Positions 8,116 through 17,832 of a stretch of 64,000 nt of DNA are shown here, one piece after another. This DNA comes from Cocleimonas sp. (GTDB lineage: Bacteria > Pseudomonadota > Gammaproteobacteria > Thiotrichales > Thiotrichaceae), in assembly GCA_021647365.1 (NCBI GenBank), contig JAKIUW010000010.1, positions 1 to 64,000 on the forward strand. Reading direction: 5' to 3'. The position numbers and the translations under genes were made by a program. Within the stretch, counting starts at the first letter, position 1. Each line of letters starts with the position of its first letter. The notes under the pieces were generated by a model. It had not been told where the DNA came from. It searched no databases and saw nothing but the letters and a program-made list of their open reading frames with translations.

Positions 8116-11100
8116 TCACTCTGGCTGCATATCAATACTAAATTCATTTGAAGTATAAATATGTCCGGAAGCATCCTCTACTTGAATCACTCCCGACCAG
8201 TAAGCGAGAAATTGACTGTCGTTCGTAACATTCACAACACCATCTGAATCTATTAAAATCCAATTCGGATTATCTATCTCAGAAGTTGGTTTACCAAATT
8301 CATTTCTATCTACTGCATGATGATCGCTGCCAGGACCATCTCCTTGTACATGCTCATAGCTAACTAGAGTCCAAGTAAGACCCGTATCGTCTCCTAGGTA
8401 GTATTGACTTATATCAATATTTAGCACCCCATCAACTGTAGAATGATTATTAAAATCACCAATTTGATCAAGGCCATAAGAACAAACTAATGCCGTACTA
8501 CCATCATTATTTGTTACTGTTTCACCAATATAACCATCTAAACATTGATTTGAACCTAAAAAGTCAACCGTTTCAATACCGCCCATAAACCCGTTTTCAT
8601 TTGGGTCAAAGGCATTCATTACCGTGTATGTTTTTGTCCAGTTAAGCCCGTCGATAGACTCTTGAACGGTTGAAACACCGATACCTATCAAACCTTCTTT
8701 ATTGGCCTCACCTGAGTTTTCTACTAAGCCTGTAGCAAGAATAAACTTACGATGTCCGTAGGTGTAAATAAAGTTTTCTGCTGGTGGTTCAGCAATGTTG
8801 GCTCTTGTAGACTCTTTATCATCATACATCCATGCATAAATAGCTTTAGCTACTGGTTCATGAATTGTTGGGGGTGAACCTGTAGAACCTAAACTATTTG
8901 ATGCAAGGTTTTCAGCATAGCTAAAGGAGTCTGCATTATTAGGGCCGCCTCCAGGAGTAACAACACCTGCTAACTGACTCAAACGCTCAAAGGGGTCGCG
9001 TCCATCTTCATTGTGACCAAACACGTTATTATCTGCAAGGTAATCCGCATAATATTGTGCAACGTCCTCTTCAACGCCTAGTGATATACCTTCATAGGGT
9101 AGGATTCCACGTGCACAACGCTCACTGTTTATCAAGTACAAGGCTTTTTGTGAGTCGCTATACCCATCCCAAACAGCTTGTAAAGGCATGACTAAGGCCT
9201 TGCCTTGTAATTCAAAGGGATCAGTTGTTGCTCTTGCGGTATTAAATGCACTAGCAATTTGATCAACACTCAATGCACCATTATTTAAACTATCAGGCCA
9301 AGGTGTATCCAAGGTCCCAAAGTTAACAAACATATCTATAAACGCAACATCTGTTGCTGGGGTTGCACGACAAGTAGCAGTAACAACCTGTAAGGGGATT
9401 GCTGTAACTACAATCGTATCAGTTGCAGTAGCATCATCATCATCCTTTACTGTTAGTGTTATGGAGTGGTCTCCCTCTGTGCTTGGCGTGTAATTAAATT
9501 CATAATGGTCAGTTGTATGTAACACCGTGCCATTTTCAGACCATTCATATTGAACAATGTTTCCATCACTATCCGTACTCGCTGATCCTGATAGAGTAAT
9601 TGATTGATTAACCTCAACCGATTGATTTCCACCTGCATTGGCTGTTGGTGCAATAATTGGAGTTATTTCTATATTAATAGTAACTTCAGCTGATACGTCA
9701 TCACCATCACTTACTGTAAAGGTAAAGCTATCTGAGCCAGAATAATCCTCGTCTGGTGTATAACGATAATTTTGGTTTGTGCCATCATCAACAAGATCTA
9801 AATAGCCATGTAGAGTTGAACCACTGATATCTTCAAACGTTAGAGTATCACCTGCATCTGCATCGGTTGCTGTGAGTGTAGGAATAACATTACTTGATGA
9901 ATTCTCTGCTACCGTAATAGTTGCTTGAGTATCTCCTACTGGCGCATGATTATTATCAGATGTTACCGAGATATTAATTGTTACAGGAACAGACTCATCA
10001 TCTCCGTCAGTGACTGTGAAGGTAAAGCTATCTGAGCCAGAATAATCCTCGTCTGGCGTATAACGATAGTTTTGGTTTGTGCCATCAGCAACAAGTTCTA
10101 AAGTACCATTAGTAGTTGAACCACTGATATCTTCAAACGTTAGAGTATCACCAGCATCTGCATCAGTTGCTGTGAGTGTAGGAATAACATTACTTGATGA
10201 ACCCTCTGCTACCGTAATAGTTGCTTGAGTATCTCCTACTGGCGCATGATTATTATCAGATGTTACTGATATATTAATTGTTACAGGAACAGAAGTCAGA
10301 GTTCCATCAGAAACCGTAAAGGTAAAGCTATCTGACCCAGAGTAATCTTCATCTGGCGTGTAACGATAATTTTGATTTGTGCCATCAGCAACAAGGTCTA
10401 AAGTACCATTAGGGGTTGAACCACTAATATCTTCAAATATTAATGTGTCGCCATCTGCATCTGTACCTGAAAGAGTAATAGGCGTATTTGATGAGTCTTC
10501 ATCTACAACAATCGTTGGTTGTGGTGTAGCTACTGGTGCATCACCTAAAGGATTTACTGTAATACTTACCGTTGCCGTATCTGAATCTGTTCCATCAGAT
10601 ACTGTAAAATCAAAACTATCTGTTCCTGCGTAATTTGGATTTGGTGTGTACGTTACGTTTGCACCGCTTCCACTTAATACACCGTTACTTGGCTCAGTTA
10701 TTGAATAAGTTAAAGTATCTCCAGCATCAGCATCTGTACCCACTAGGGTAATAGCTATATTTGAATCTTCATCAACGGATACACTTTGAGAAGAGGCAAC
10801 TGGTGCAGTGTTTGGTTCTGGGATATCAGTAACCGTAATGTTAATAGTCCCTGTACTCTCTGCAAAACCATCGCTCACTGTGAAAGTAAAGCTATCTGCT
10901 CCGGCATAATTAGCATTTGGTGTATAAGCCACATTCTTGCCTGTACCCGTTACTGTTCCGTTTGTAGCTTGTGTATAGGCATAAGTTAGCGTATCTCTAT
11001 CTCCTTGGTCTGTATCTGTAGCTATCAATGTAATTACATTGTTTGCACTATCTTCATCAACAGTGATGTTGTCTGAGGTTGCAATTGGTGAGTGGTTTAC

Positions 11101-14100
11101 AACAATAACCGTTAATGTACTTGTGATTGTACGGTTATAAGAATCCGTATAAGAAAACACTAGTGGGTAGGTCGCTGGAGTTGACAAATCAACTACTGAT
11201 ACATCAAATGTTGGAACTGCATCTGTAACAACGTCACCATTACTGTCAATTACTGAGGTGATAGCAGTTAAACCTTGGGTGAATAATGCAGAATCTAGGT
11301 TGCGTGGCACCTCTGTTGTATCATTTATAAATACAATTTGATAAGGCGCTGGTAGATTAACGGTTATATCCACAGTATCAGTTGATATTGCGCCATCACT
11401 ATCTCTTACTTCAAAGGTTAAAGTCTCTGAGTTTTCAGGTGTGTATGAGTATGAAGCCGATGTTGATATAATCCATCCACCTCTCTTCCACTGATAAGTA
11501 ACCGTTCCTGCTCCATCAGTATCCGATCCACTACCCACTAAATTTACGCTATTACCTGTTTCGACAGATACATCAGGTCCTGCATTAGCGGTTGGTGGAG
11601 CATTAACTCTTACTGATCTTGTAACTGCAGGTGCTGGGTTTCCTGCAGCATCCGATACTGCATATGTAACAGTGTAAGTCGCAGGAGTGCCCGAATTGAC
11701 TGGATTATTTACAACAATATTTGCTGTGATGCCACCATCTAAACTATCGGTTGCTGTTGCGCCTGCATCAGAATAGCTGGCGTCTTTTTGAATCACTAAC
11801 GCTGCATCGCCAACTAATGTAATCGTAGGAACAATGGTATCTTTAACAATAACCGTTCTAGTTACTTGAATAGCTGTATTAGGCACTGCATCTTGAACAT
11901 TATACGTTAGCGTATAAGTCGCAGGCACATTCACATTAACTGAACCACCTACAACGATAGCACCTGTTAGGTCGCCGTCTTTATCATCCAAGGCGGTTGC
12001 ACCTGCATCAGAATAGTTAGTGCCAGCTTCTACAATTACGCTTGCATCACCTAATAGGGTAATAACAGGTGCCGTTGTATCAGGTGCTTCAGTAATAGTA
12101 ACCGTGCGAGTTACTTGAACTGCTGAGTTTTGAGCGTTATCCATTACATTGTAGGTAATGGTGTATACACCTGGGGTGGTGGTATCAACCGTATCACCGC
12201 CTATTGTAATATCAGTTGTAATATCACCATCTAAACTATCAGAGGCTGTTGCACCTGTATCGGTGTAGCTTGTTCCTTCTACAAGGCTGATTGCAGAATC
12301 ACCTATCAGTGTAATCTCTGGGGAAATTGTATCGCGAACAATCACTGTTCTTGTTACTTCAACAGCGGAATTAGGCACTGCATCTTGGACATTATACGTT
12401 AGAATATAAGTCGCTGGCACATTCACATTAACCGAACCACCGACAACAATAGCAGTAGTTAGGTCGCCATCTTTATTATCCAATGCGGTTGCACCTGCAT
12501 CAGTATAGCCAGTGCCTGCTTCTACGATTACGCTTGTATCGCCTTTGAGAGTAATAACTGGGGCCGTTGTATCAGGTGCCTCAGTTACTGTTACAGTACG
12601 AGTTTTTGTCGCTACATTATTTGAACCATCTTCAGCTGTGTAGGTAATTGTATACGTATCTACGATTTCAGTATCTACCGCGCCTGACACTCCTACGTCT
12701 ATAGCACCATAATAGTTATCTGTTGCAGTTGCACCCTGATCTTCATAGGTTGTGCCTGCTACTACTGAGACTGCATTAGCACCATTCAATGAAATAACAG
12801 GGTCTGTTGTATCGACTACTTCTACCGTGCGTTCCGCTATAGCATCATTACCTGCAACATCAGATGTCGCGTAAGTAAGAACATAAGTTCCAAGTACATC
12901 AGTTTGAACGGTTCCTATCACGTCAAGGGTTAAATTATCATCGCGATTATCCGTAACGGTGTAACCTGGATCTTGATAATCAGGTATTACTTCACCTGTA
13001 TCAACTTCGAGAGTTTCAGGATTATCACCTAGCAAAACGATAACAGGGGCTTCTGTATCAGGTGCTTGAACAACATTCACAATACGCGTTGCTGATCCAA
13101 CATTACCTGCAACATCTGTTGCGTTATACGTTACTGTATGTGTTCCTATCACTGCTGTATCAATAACATCCGAGCTATCAATAGCGATAGCATCAACCGT
13201 ACCATCCACATTATCCGTCGCACTTGCACCTTCATCAACATAAGGCGTTCCTACTACAATTGTAATTGGATTCGTACCATCTACTGTTACAACAGGAGCT
13301 TCATTGTCGGCAGTATCTTGGTTCACCCAAATAGGAAGCTGGGACATATCACCATCATTGGGTGGATTGCCAATGCCGTAATTATGTAGATTACTAGACA
13401 AATCACCGAGCAACCCATCCGTTGCACCTGTACTTGCGATAACGTTAAAAAATGTTGAACCAACACCATTAAATTGACCATCGTCTGCAAAATCTGTGGT
13501 TAATTGTGCTAACGAAGCTGCATCACCACCTGCGGCAAGAAAGCTACCCGTGAAGAGTAATAAGTTTGCATTATCTTTGCGGTATCGCCCTGATCCTCTT
13601 TGTAATCTGAGTTGTTCAACACCTCGATGAATATTTCGGCTAACTTTCTTTAAACCGAATATTTGCTTCATTTCTGTTTGAGTATCTTTCCACGCATTAA
13701 GTCGGTTTTGACCATCGGCAACACGCTGTCTAATTCTGGCAGCTGCTAAATGTGAAAAAAGGTGTACGTTTGCCGTATCAAATGTTCTGTCTTTTTTTGT
13801 TATAGCATCAAGCGTTATAACATCAGTACTCGTACTTGCCGTAAATTCATTAAAATACTGACCACTGACTTGAAGCTGCGCCCAATCATTCCACTGAATA
13901 TTACTAAATGAATAAGCACCATTATTAGAATAGACAGTCGTATTAAGTGTCTGTGAAACTATCGGATTGGCTTGGGTATTTATCTTAGATAAAGACACAT
14001 TAGAACTTGTTTTAAAGGGACCTTTCTCCCCAGTTCCTGATAAATTACAAGCAGATAGCGTGAGCGCAAGCGCAGTTAATACGAGAGATCGTAGTAGCAT
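8116..14100 (-). CDS. Giant surface lipoprotein: Ig-like/cadherin-like repeats with C-terminal CAP (SCP) domain
   Basis: A 1994-residue lipoprotein. The signal peptide ends in LSAC, so C18 is the likely lipidated cysteine. Residues about 19-265 form a mixed N-terminal region. About seven DUF5011/HYR-like repeats follow to about 830 (each with a DTTAPVITL-like start and VTYNV-D strands). Then come a PKD-like domain (ANAGPDVSVETG, about 834-925), an Ig-like segment, four to six cadherin-like repeats to about 1480 (VDEDS and YTPDEDYSGSDSFTFTVSDG signatures), and a second PKD (about 1480-1575). A CAP/SCP domain ends the protein (about 1640-1994: NSERCARG, FGHNEDGRDPFERL, SYAENLAS). Such stalks project a terminal domain from the cell surface; the CAP target is unknown. 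AAGGAA precedes the ATG. It is monocistronic with its own terminator. Confidence 0.85.
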   Translation of the reverse strand: MLLRSLVLTALALTLSACNLSGTGEKGPFKTSSNVSLSKINTQANPIVSQTLNTTVYSNNGAYSFSNIQWNDWAQLQVSGQYFNEFTASTSTDVITLDAITKKDRTFDTANVHLFSHLAAARIRQRVADGQNRLNAWKDTQTEMKQIFGLKKVSRNIHRGVEQLRLQRGSGRYRKDNANLLLFTGSFLAAGGDAASLAQLTTDFADDGQFNGVGSTFFNVIASTGATDGLLGDLSSNLHNYGIGNPPNDGDMSQLPIWVNQDTADNEAPVVTVDGTNPITIVVGTPYVDEGASATDNVDGTVDAIAIDSSDVIDTAVIGTHTVTYNATDVAGNVGSATRIVNVVQAPDTEAPVIVLLGDNPETLEVDTGEVIPDYQDPGYTVTDNRDDNLTLDVIGTVQTDVLGTYVLTYATSDVAGNDAIAERTVEVVDTTDPVISLNGANAVSVVAGTTYEDQGATATDNYYGAIDVGVSGAVDTEIVDTYTITYTAEDGSNNVATKTRTVTVTEAPDTTAPVITLKGDTSVIVEAGTGYTDAGATALDNKDGDLTTAIVVGGSVNVNVPATYILTYNVQDAVPNSAVEVTRTVIVRDTISPEITLIGDSAISLVEGTSYTDTGATASDSLDGDITTDITIGGDTVDTTTPGVYTITYNVMDNAQNSAVQVTRTVTITEAPDTTAPVITLLGDASVIVEAGTNYSDAGATALDDKDGDLTGAIVVGGSVNVNVPATYTLTYNVQDAVPNTAIQVTRTVIVKDTIVPTITLVGDAALVIQKDASYSDAGATATDSLDGGITANIVVNNPVNSGTPATYTVTYAVSDAAGNPAPAVTRSVRVNAPPTANAGPDVSVETGNSVNLVGSGSDTDGAGTVTYQWKRGGWIISTSASYSYTPENSETLTFEVRDSDGAISTDTVDITVNLPAPYQIVFINDTTEVPRNLDSALFTQGLTAITSVIDSNGDVVTDAVPTFDVSVVDLSTPATYPLVFSYTDSYNRTITSTLTVIVVNHSPIATSDNITVDEDSANNVITLIATDTDQGDRDTLTYAYTQATNGTVTGTGKNVAYTPNANYAGADSFTFTVSDGFAESTGTINITVTDIPEPNTAPVASSQSVSVDEDSNIAITLVGTDADAGDTLTYSITEPSNGVLSGSGANVTYTPNPNYAGTDSFDFTVSDGTDSDTATVSITVNPLGDAPVATPQPTIVVDEDSSNTPITLSGTDADGDTLIFEDISGSTPNGTLDLVADGTNQNYRYTPDEDYSGSDSFTFTVSDGTLTSVPVTINISVTSDNNHAPVGDTQATITVAEGSSSNVIPTLTATDADAGDTLTFEDISGSTTNGTLELVADGTNQNYRYTPDEDYSGSDSFTFTVTDGDDESVPVTINISVTSDNNHAPVGDTQATITVAENSSSNVIPTLTATDADAGDTLTFEDISGSTLHGYLDLVDDGTNQNYRYTPDEDYSGSDSFTFTVSDGDDVSAEVTINIEITPIIAPTANAGGNQSVEVNQSITLSGSASTDSDGNIVQYEWSENGTVLHTTDHYEFNYTPSTEGDHSITLTVKDDDDATATDTIVVTAIPLQVVTATCRATPATDVAFIDMFVNFGTLDTPWPDSLNNGALSVDQIASAFNTARATTDPFELQGKALVMPLQAVWDGYSDSQKALYLINSERCARGILPYEGISLGVEEDVAQYYADYLADNNVFGHNEDGRDPFERLSQLAGVVTPGGGPNNADSFSYAENLASNSLGSTGSPPTIHEPVAKAIYAWMYDDKESTRANIAEPPAENFIYTYGHRKFILATGLVENSGEANKEGLIGIGVSTVQESIDGLNWTKTYTVMNAFDPNENGFMGGIETVDFLGSNQCLDGYIGETVTNNDGSTALVCSYGLDQIGDFNNHSTVDGVLNIDISQYYLGDDTGLTWTLVSYEHVQGDGPGSDHHAVDRNEFGKPTSEIDNPNWILIDSDGVVNVTNDSQFLAYWSGVIQVEDASGHIYTSNEFSIDMQPE
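9661..10560 (-). repeat. Three 300-bp tandem repeats inside the giant lipoprotein gene
   Basis: Three successive cadherin-like units repeat with an exact 300-bp period (about 9661, 9961 and 10261). The same DNA words, for example TCTGAGCCAGAATAATC and GTGTATAACGATAATTTTGG with few changes, recur at matching positions. Similarity at DNA level, including silent sites, indicates recent duplication or gene conversion compared with the more diverged upstream units. Confidence 0.85.
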
Positions 14101-14275
14101 TGGGGTTTCCTTTTTAAGTCAATCATTCATTTTTATTATTGATAAGGGGGAAATGGTAATGATTTAGTTCATATATAATATTAGAGCAGCGCATCAAGAT
14201 ACATTTTTTAAATATTTTGGTCAAGCCCATGGCTTAACTAACCGACAAAAGGATGATTTAAATACAATAAGAAAT

Positions 14276-14689
14276 CTATTCAGATAACCTACCCCGCAAT
14301 GACTTAGTTTTTCCTCGTTGTGTCTTCTTATCCATGCGTTTATTTCTAGCACCTCGTGACGGCTTAGTAGGTCGCCTAGCTTTTTGCACTGTAGATACTG
14401 ACTTGATGAATACTTGTAAGCGTTCTAAAGCATCTGCCCTATTCTTTTCTTGGGTACGGAATTTCTGGGCTTTTATCACCAGCACATTTTCTTTGTTGAT
14501 GCGCTTATCTTTGAGTTTTAACAAACGCTCTTTGTAATATTCTGGCAAAGATGATGCGTTTATATCAAAGCGTAAGTGTATCGCTGACGATACTTTATTC
14601 ACATTCTGCCCACCCGCACCTTGTGCACGTATGGCTGACAGCTCTATATCAGCATCCGGTATTGAAACATTATTGGATATAATTAACAT
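14276..14689 (-). CDS. arfB: Alternative ribosome-rescue factor ArfB (YaeJ)
   Basis: A 137-residue class-I release-factor-like peptidyl-tRNA hydrolase that frees ribosomes stalled on mRNAs lacking a stop codon. The catalytic GGQ is at residues 26-28 in GAGGQNVNKVSSAIHLRFD. The lysine/arginine-rich C-terminal tail (about 105-137, KKTQRGKTKSLRGR) is the part that enters the empty mRNA channel in the E. coli protein. Both the short length and the tail distinguish it from PrfA/PrfB and from PrfH. It is downstream of ribD on the same strand, but a 67-bp palindrome lies between them, so co-transcription is doubtful. Confidence 0.92.
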   Translation of the reverse strand: MLIISNNVSIPDADIELSAIRAQGAGGQNVNKVSSAIHLRFDINASSLPEYYKERLLKLKDKRINKENVLVIKAQKFRTQEKNRADALERLQVFIKSVSTVQKARRPTKPSRGARNKRMDKKTQRGKTKSLRGRLSE

Positions 14690-14723
14690 GGTACGAGCTT
14701 AACATGACATGTAAATATTCAGA

Positions 14724-14790
14724 AAGCACACCCCCCCACTTTTACATGATGGTTGTTCATACCATCATGTAAAAGTGGGGGGGTGTGCTT
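14724..14790. repeat. Palindromic pair of the dispersed repeat (30-bp perfect arms)
   Basis: Two head-to-head copies: 14724-14753 and its exact reverse complement 14761-14790, separated by the 7-base loop TGTTCAT. Each arm contains the full core GCACACCCCCCCACTTTTAC plus ATGATGGT. It lies between ribD and arfB, both on minus. As RNA it would form a very stable hairpin, but no T-run follows on either side, so termination by this element alone is uncertain. Confidence 0.9.
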
Positions 14791-14811
14791 CAATAAACTA
14801 AGCAGAACGGA

Positions 14812-15963
14812 TTACAAAGGAATAATCTGCAAACGCCAATCATCCCCCACGGCTCGAATATCCTGAATTTTAAAATCTATTTTGTCTTTCATTTTCGAGA
14901 GTTCTGGTAGATTAAATAAACCGCGTGCATCTGCGCCCATAATGGTAGGAGCCATATAGATAATGATTTCATCCACTAACTTTTCTTGCAGCAATGCGCC
15001 ACACAAGGTTGCGCCTGCTTCTACGTGAACTTCATTGATTTGTTGTTTGGCTAGGTCTTGTAATACTACACTTAACGGGAGTTTCTTCGTGCCGTTAGCA
15101 CACCCCCCCACTTTTACAGAGTCTAATGAGATTATCTTTGCCTCTGCTTGTTCTAGAGCCTGCGATTTATCATTATTATCTGAACAAGTATAAATCAGCG
15201 TATCACCCGCGAGTTTTAGTATTTTAGCTTTACTGGATATTTTTAAACTAGAATCTAAGATAACACGAAGAGGTTGTTGATATTTCATGCCTTTATCTAA
15301 GTCCAACTCTTCTGAAGTAATGCGTACATTCAACGATGGATCATCTTCCAATACAGTGCCAGAACCTGTAAGAATAGCATCAGCTTTGGCGCGCAATCGT
15401 TGCACATCTTGGCGTGCCGCACTGCCTGTTATCCACTGGCTTTCGCCCGATGCCATTGCTGTTCGGCCATCTAAGCTCATGGCAAGCTTAATGCGTACCC
15501 ATGGCAAACCTTGCTCCATGCGCTTGATAAAACCAATATTTAACGCACGAGCTTGCTCTTCTAAAACGCCTACTTCAACCGTGATACCAGCATCACGTAA
15601 ACGTTGAATCCCCTGCCCTGCAACTTGTGGATTTGGGTCTTGCATGGCGATAACTACGCGAGAAATTCCTGCATCAATAAGTGCATCTGCACAAGGAGGG
15701 GTTTTGCCTGTATGCGAGCAGGGTTCTAAAGTGACATAGGCTACCGCACCTTTTGCTAACTTATTGGCAGATTGCAGCTGTAAAAGCGCGTTAATTTCCG
15801 CGTGGGGTTGCCCCGCTTTTTGGTGATATCCTTCGCCGATGATTTTGCCATTTTTAACAATGACACAACCCACACGTGGATTAGGGTGTGTGGTGTATTG
15901 TCCTTTTTTTGCTAGTTGAATGGCTTTCGCTATAAAACGAAAATCATCAGGCGAGATACTCAT
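14812..15963 (-). CDS. ribD: Bifunctional riboflavin biosynthesis deaminase/reductase RibD
   Basis: Performs the second and third steps of riboflavin synthesis: deamination of the pyrimidine product of GTP cyclohydrolase II, then NADPH-dependent reduction of the ribosyl side chain. The 383-residue protein has an N-terminal deaminase domain with the zinc site H54-A-E56, PCSH (81-84) and C91. The C-terminal reductase domain (about 150-383) contains LDGRTAM, GSGTVLEDDP and VEAGATLCGALL. The start ATG shares one base with the nrdR stop (TAATG). Unusually, residues about 282-289 (SVKVGGCA) are encoded by an exact copy of the dispersed repeat core. Compared with E. coli RibD the loop here is about nine residues longer. 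The frame is intact. Confidence 0.95.
   Translation of the reverse strand: MSISPDDFRFIAKAIQLAKKGQYTTHPNPRVGCVIVKNGKIIGEGYHQKAGQPHAEINALLQLQSANKLAKGAVAYVTLEPCSHTGKTPPCADALIDAGISRVVIAMQDPNPQVAGQGIQRLRDAGITVEVGVLEEQARALNIGFIKRMEQGLPWVRIKLAMSLDGRTAMASGESQWITGSAARQDVQRLRAKADAILTGSGTVLEDDPSLNVRITSEELDLDKGMKYQQPLRVILDSSLKISSKAKILKLAGDTLIYTCSDNNDKSQALEQAEAKIISLDSVKVGGCANGTKKLPLSVVLQDLAKQQINEVHVEAGATLCGALLQEKLVDEIIIYMAPTIMGADARGLFNLPELSKMKDKIDFKIQDIRAVGDDWRLQIIPL
15097..15118 (+). repeat. Dispersed repeat core inside the ribD coding sequence
   Basis: AGCACA-C7-ACTTTTACA at 15097-15118 matches the intergenic consensus exactly over the core. On the minus strand it is read in frame as Ser-Val-Lys-Val-Gly-Gly-Cys-Ala within the RibD reductase domain. 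It is the only copy seen inside a coding region. Confidence 0.9.
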
Positions 15964-16469
15964 TAGTCTGCACCGGGCAATTTAAACTGACGTTTACGAG
16001 ATTCAGTGCTGGGACTATTTTCTAAGCCTTCAATAGCTTCGATAAACTCGCCAATATCGTTAAAATCTCGATAAACCGAGGCGAAACGAATATAAGCAAC
16101 ATCGTCCAACGTGCGTAACTCTTCCATCACGTATTCACCAATCTGGCTAGATGAAACTTCGGACTTTTCACTATTAAGAATACGCTTTTGGATACGTAAA
16201 ACAGCGCCATCAATGGCTTTAGCATCCACAGGGCGCTTTTGTGTCGCGCGCATTAAACCGGCGCGGAGTTTGTGTTCATTGAACGACTGTTTTTCACCAC
16301 GAGATTTCTTAACCAGCGGCATATTAAAAACCGCAGTTTCATAAGTACTAAAACGCTCTTTACACATCGGCGACAAACATTCACGGCGACGTCGCACTTT
16401 ATCGCCCTCATCTGCGAGCCGTGAATCGACGACGCGCGTATCTTCATGTCCGCAGAAAGGGCAATACAT
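15963..16469 (-). CDS. nrdR: Transcriptional repressor NrdR
   Basis: ATP/dATP-sensing repressor of ribonucleotide reductase genes that binds NrdR boxes. The 168 residues begin with a zinc ribbon (CPFCGHEDTRVVDSR, then RRRECLSPMCKERFSTYE, giving the Cys pairs). An ATP-cone domain follows from about 49 (VVKKSRGEKQSFNEHKLRAG-like segment) to about 140. It lies 10 bases downstream of glyA and overlaps ribD by one base, in the order glyA-nrdR-ribD common in gammaproteobacteria. Regulation of riboflavin genes by NrdR is not implied by this linkage. The tail ending KRQFKLPGAD extends past the ATP cone, as is usual. Confidence 0.95.
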   Translation of the reverse strand: MYCPFCGHEDTRVVDSRLADEGDKVRRRRECLSPMCKERFSTYETAVFNMPLVKKSRGEKQSFNEHKLRAGLMRATQKRPVDAKAIDGAVLRIQKRILNSEKSEVSSSQIGEYVMEELRTLDDVAYIRFASVYRDFNDIGEFIEAIEGLENSPSTESRKRQFKLPGAD

Positions 16470-16479
16470 TTAGTTCACC

Positions 16480-17745
16480 TTAACGATAAACCGGAAGTCG
16501 CTTACATATTTCAGAAACTTTAGTGCGAGTAGAGTCGATAACAGAAGTATCTTCTGGGTCTTTCGCCAAGGCATCCAATACATCACAAATCCAATTTGCT
16601 AGTTCGCTACTTTCTGCTTCACTAAAGCCACGTGTGGTAATTGCTGGTGAACCGATACGCAAACCGCTGGTTACAAACGGCGATTGTGGATCATTGGGTA
16701 CGGCATTCATATTTACCGTGATATGTGCCTTGCCCAATGCCGCATCTGCCGCTTTGCCTGTTAAGCCTTTGTCGATTAAATCAACAAGAAATAAATGATT
16801 ATCAGTACCGCCAGAAACGATATTGTAATCACGTGCAATAAAGGTATTTGCCATCGCTTGTGCGTTTGTCACAACTTGTTGTTGATACACTTTGTACTCT
16901 GGCTCCATCGCTTCTTTGAATGAAACCGCTTTTGCAGCAATCACGTGCATCAATGGTCCGCCCTGTGTACCTGGGAAAACGACTGAATTAAGTTTCTTTT
17001 CAAGATCAGGGTTTGATTTAGCTAAAATGATTCCGCCACGAGGCCCACGTAATGTTTTGTGCGTAGTCGAGGTTGTCACATCAGCAATGCCAACAGGCGA
17101 AGGATAAACACCCGCCGCGATCAAACCTGCAACATGCGCCATATCAACAAATAAATATGCTCCAACACTATCTGCTATATCACGGAAACGCTGCCAATCA
17201 ACAATACGTGAATAGGCTGAAAAACCTGCCACAATCATTTTGGGCTTATGCTCTTTTGCTAAGGCTTCAACCTGATCATAATCAATCTCACCAGTTTCAT
17301 TGTTCAAACCATATTGAACCGCGTTGTAAACCTTGCCAGAAAAACTCACATGTGAACCGTGTGTTAAGTGACCACCATCGGCAAGCGCCATGCCTAGAAT
17401 CGTATCGCCAGGTTGTACCAAAGCCATGTAAACCGCTAAGTTAGCTGATGAGCCTGAGTGTGGTTGAACATTGGCATAATCTGCTCCAAATAATTCTTTA
17501 ACACGATCAATCGCCAACTGCTCAGCAACATCAACAAATTCACAACCACCGTAATAGCGCTTTGAAGGATAGCCTTCAGCGTATTTATTGGTAAGCACAG
17601 AACCCTGTGCTTCCATCACGCGTGGACTGGTGTAATTCTCAGAAGCAATCAGCTCGATGTGATCTTCTTGACGTTGAACTTCGTGGTTAATCGCATTGGC
17701 AAGTTCATCGTCGTAACCTGCGAGTGTCATGTCTTTTGAAAACAT
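16480..17745 (-). CDS. glyA: Serine hydroxymethyltransferase
   Basis: Pyridoxal-phosphate enzyme that interconverts serine and glycine and loads one-carbon units onto tetrahydrofolate. The 421-residue length is typical (E. coli 417). The PLP-lysine lies in [13 protein letters not shown]. Family blocks [20 protein letters not shown] near the N-terminus and [12 protein letters not shown] in the C-terminal half are intact. TAGGAG lies about 8 bases before the ATG at 17745, a good ribosome site. It is the first gene of the glyA-nrdR-ribD operon. The 87-base gap to pyrD upstream probably holds the promoter, though no clear -35/-10 pair was assigned. Confidence 0.97.
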   Translation of the reverse strand: MFSKDMTLAGYDDELANAINHEVQRQEDHIELIASENYTSPRVMEAQGSVLTNKYAEGYPSKRYYGGCEFVDVAEQLAIDRVKELFGADYANVQPHSGSSANLAVYMALVQPGDTILGMALADGGHLTHGSHVSFSGKVYNAVQYGLNNETGEIDYDQVEALAKEHKPKMIVAGFSAYSRIVDWQRFRDIADSVGAYLFVDMAHVAGLIAAGVYPSPVGIADVTTSTTHKTLRGPRGGIILAKSNPDLEKKLNSVVFPGTQGGPLMHVIAAKAVSFKEAMEPEYKVYQQQVVTNAQAMANTFIARDYNIVSGGTDNHLFLVDLIDKGLTGKAADAALGKAHITVNMNAVPNDPQSPFVTSGLRIGSPAITTRGFSEAESSELANWICDVLDALAKDPEDTSVIDSTRTKVSEICKRLPVYR

Positions 17746-17832
17746 TGGGTGAATCTCCTAAAAAATATTTATCTACAAAACTATTAAAAACTGTTCCGAT
17801 GTTAGCTTATAAAAGATGTTCTAGCTTAACAA

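Noticed and set aside
10379..10633. Plus-strand frames across the CAP lipoprotein gene (e.g. 10379-10633, 13138-13389)
   Set aside because: They are antisense shadows of the Ig-like repeats, with no ribosome site or recognisable product.
14724..14790. Palindromic repeats read simply as rho-independent terminators
   Set aside because: Most have no T-run, one lies in a divergent promoter region (29737-29811), and single copies lie within an operon and within ribD. Only the copy at 49088-49156 has terminator features.
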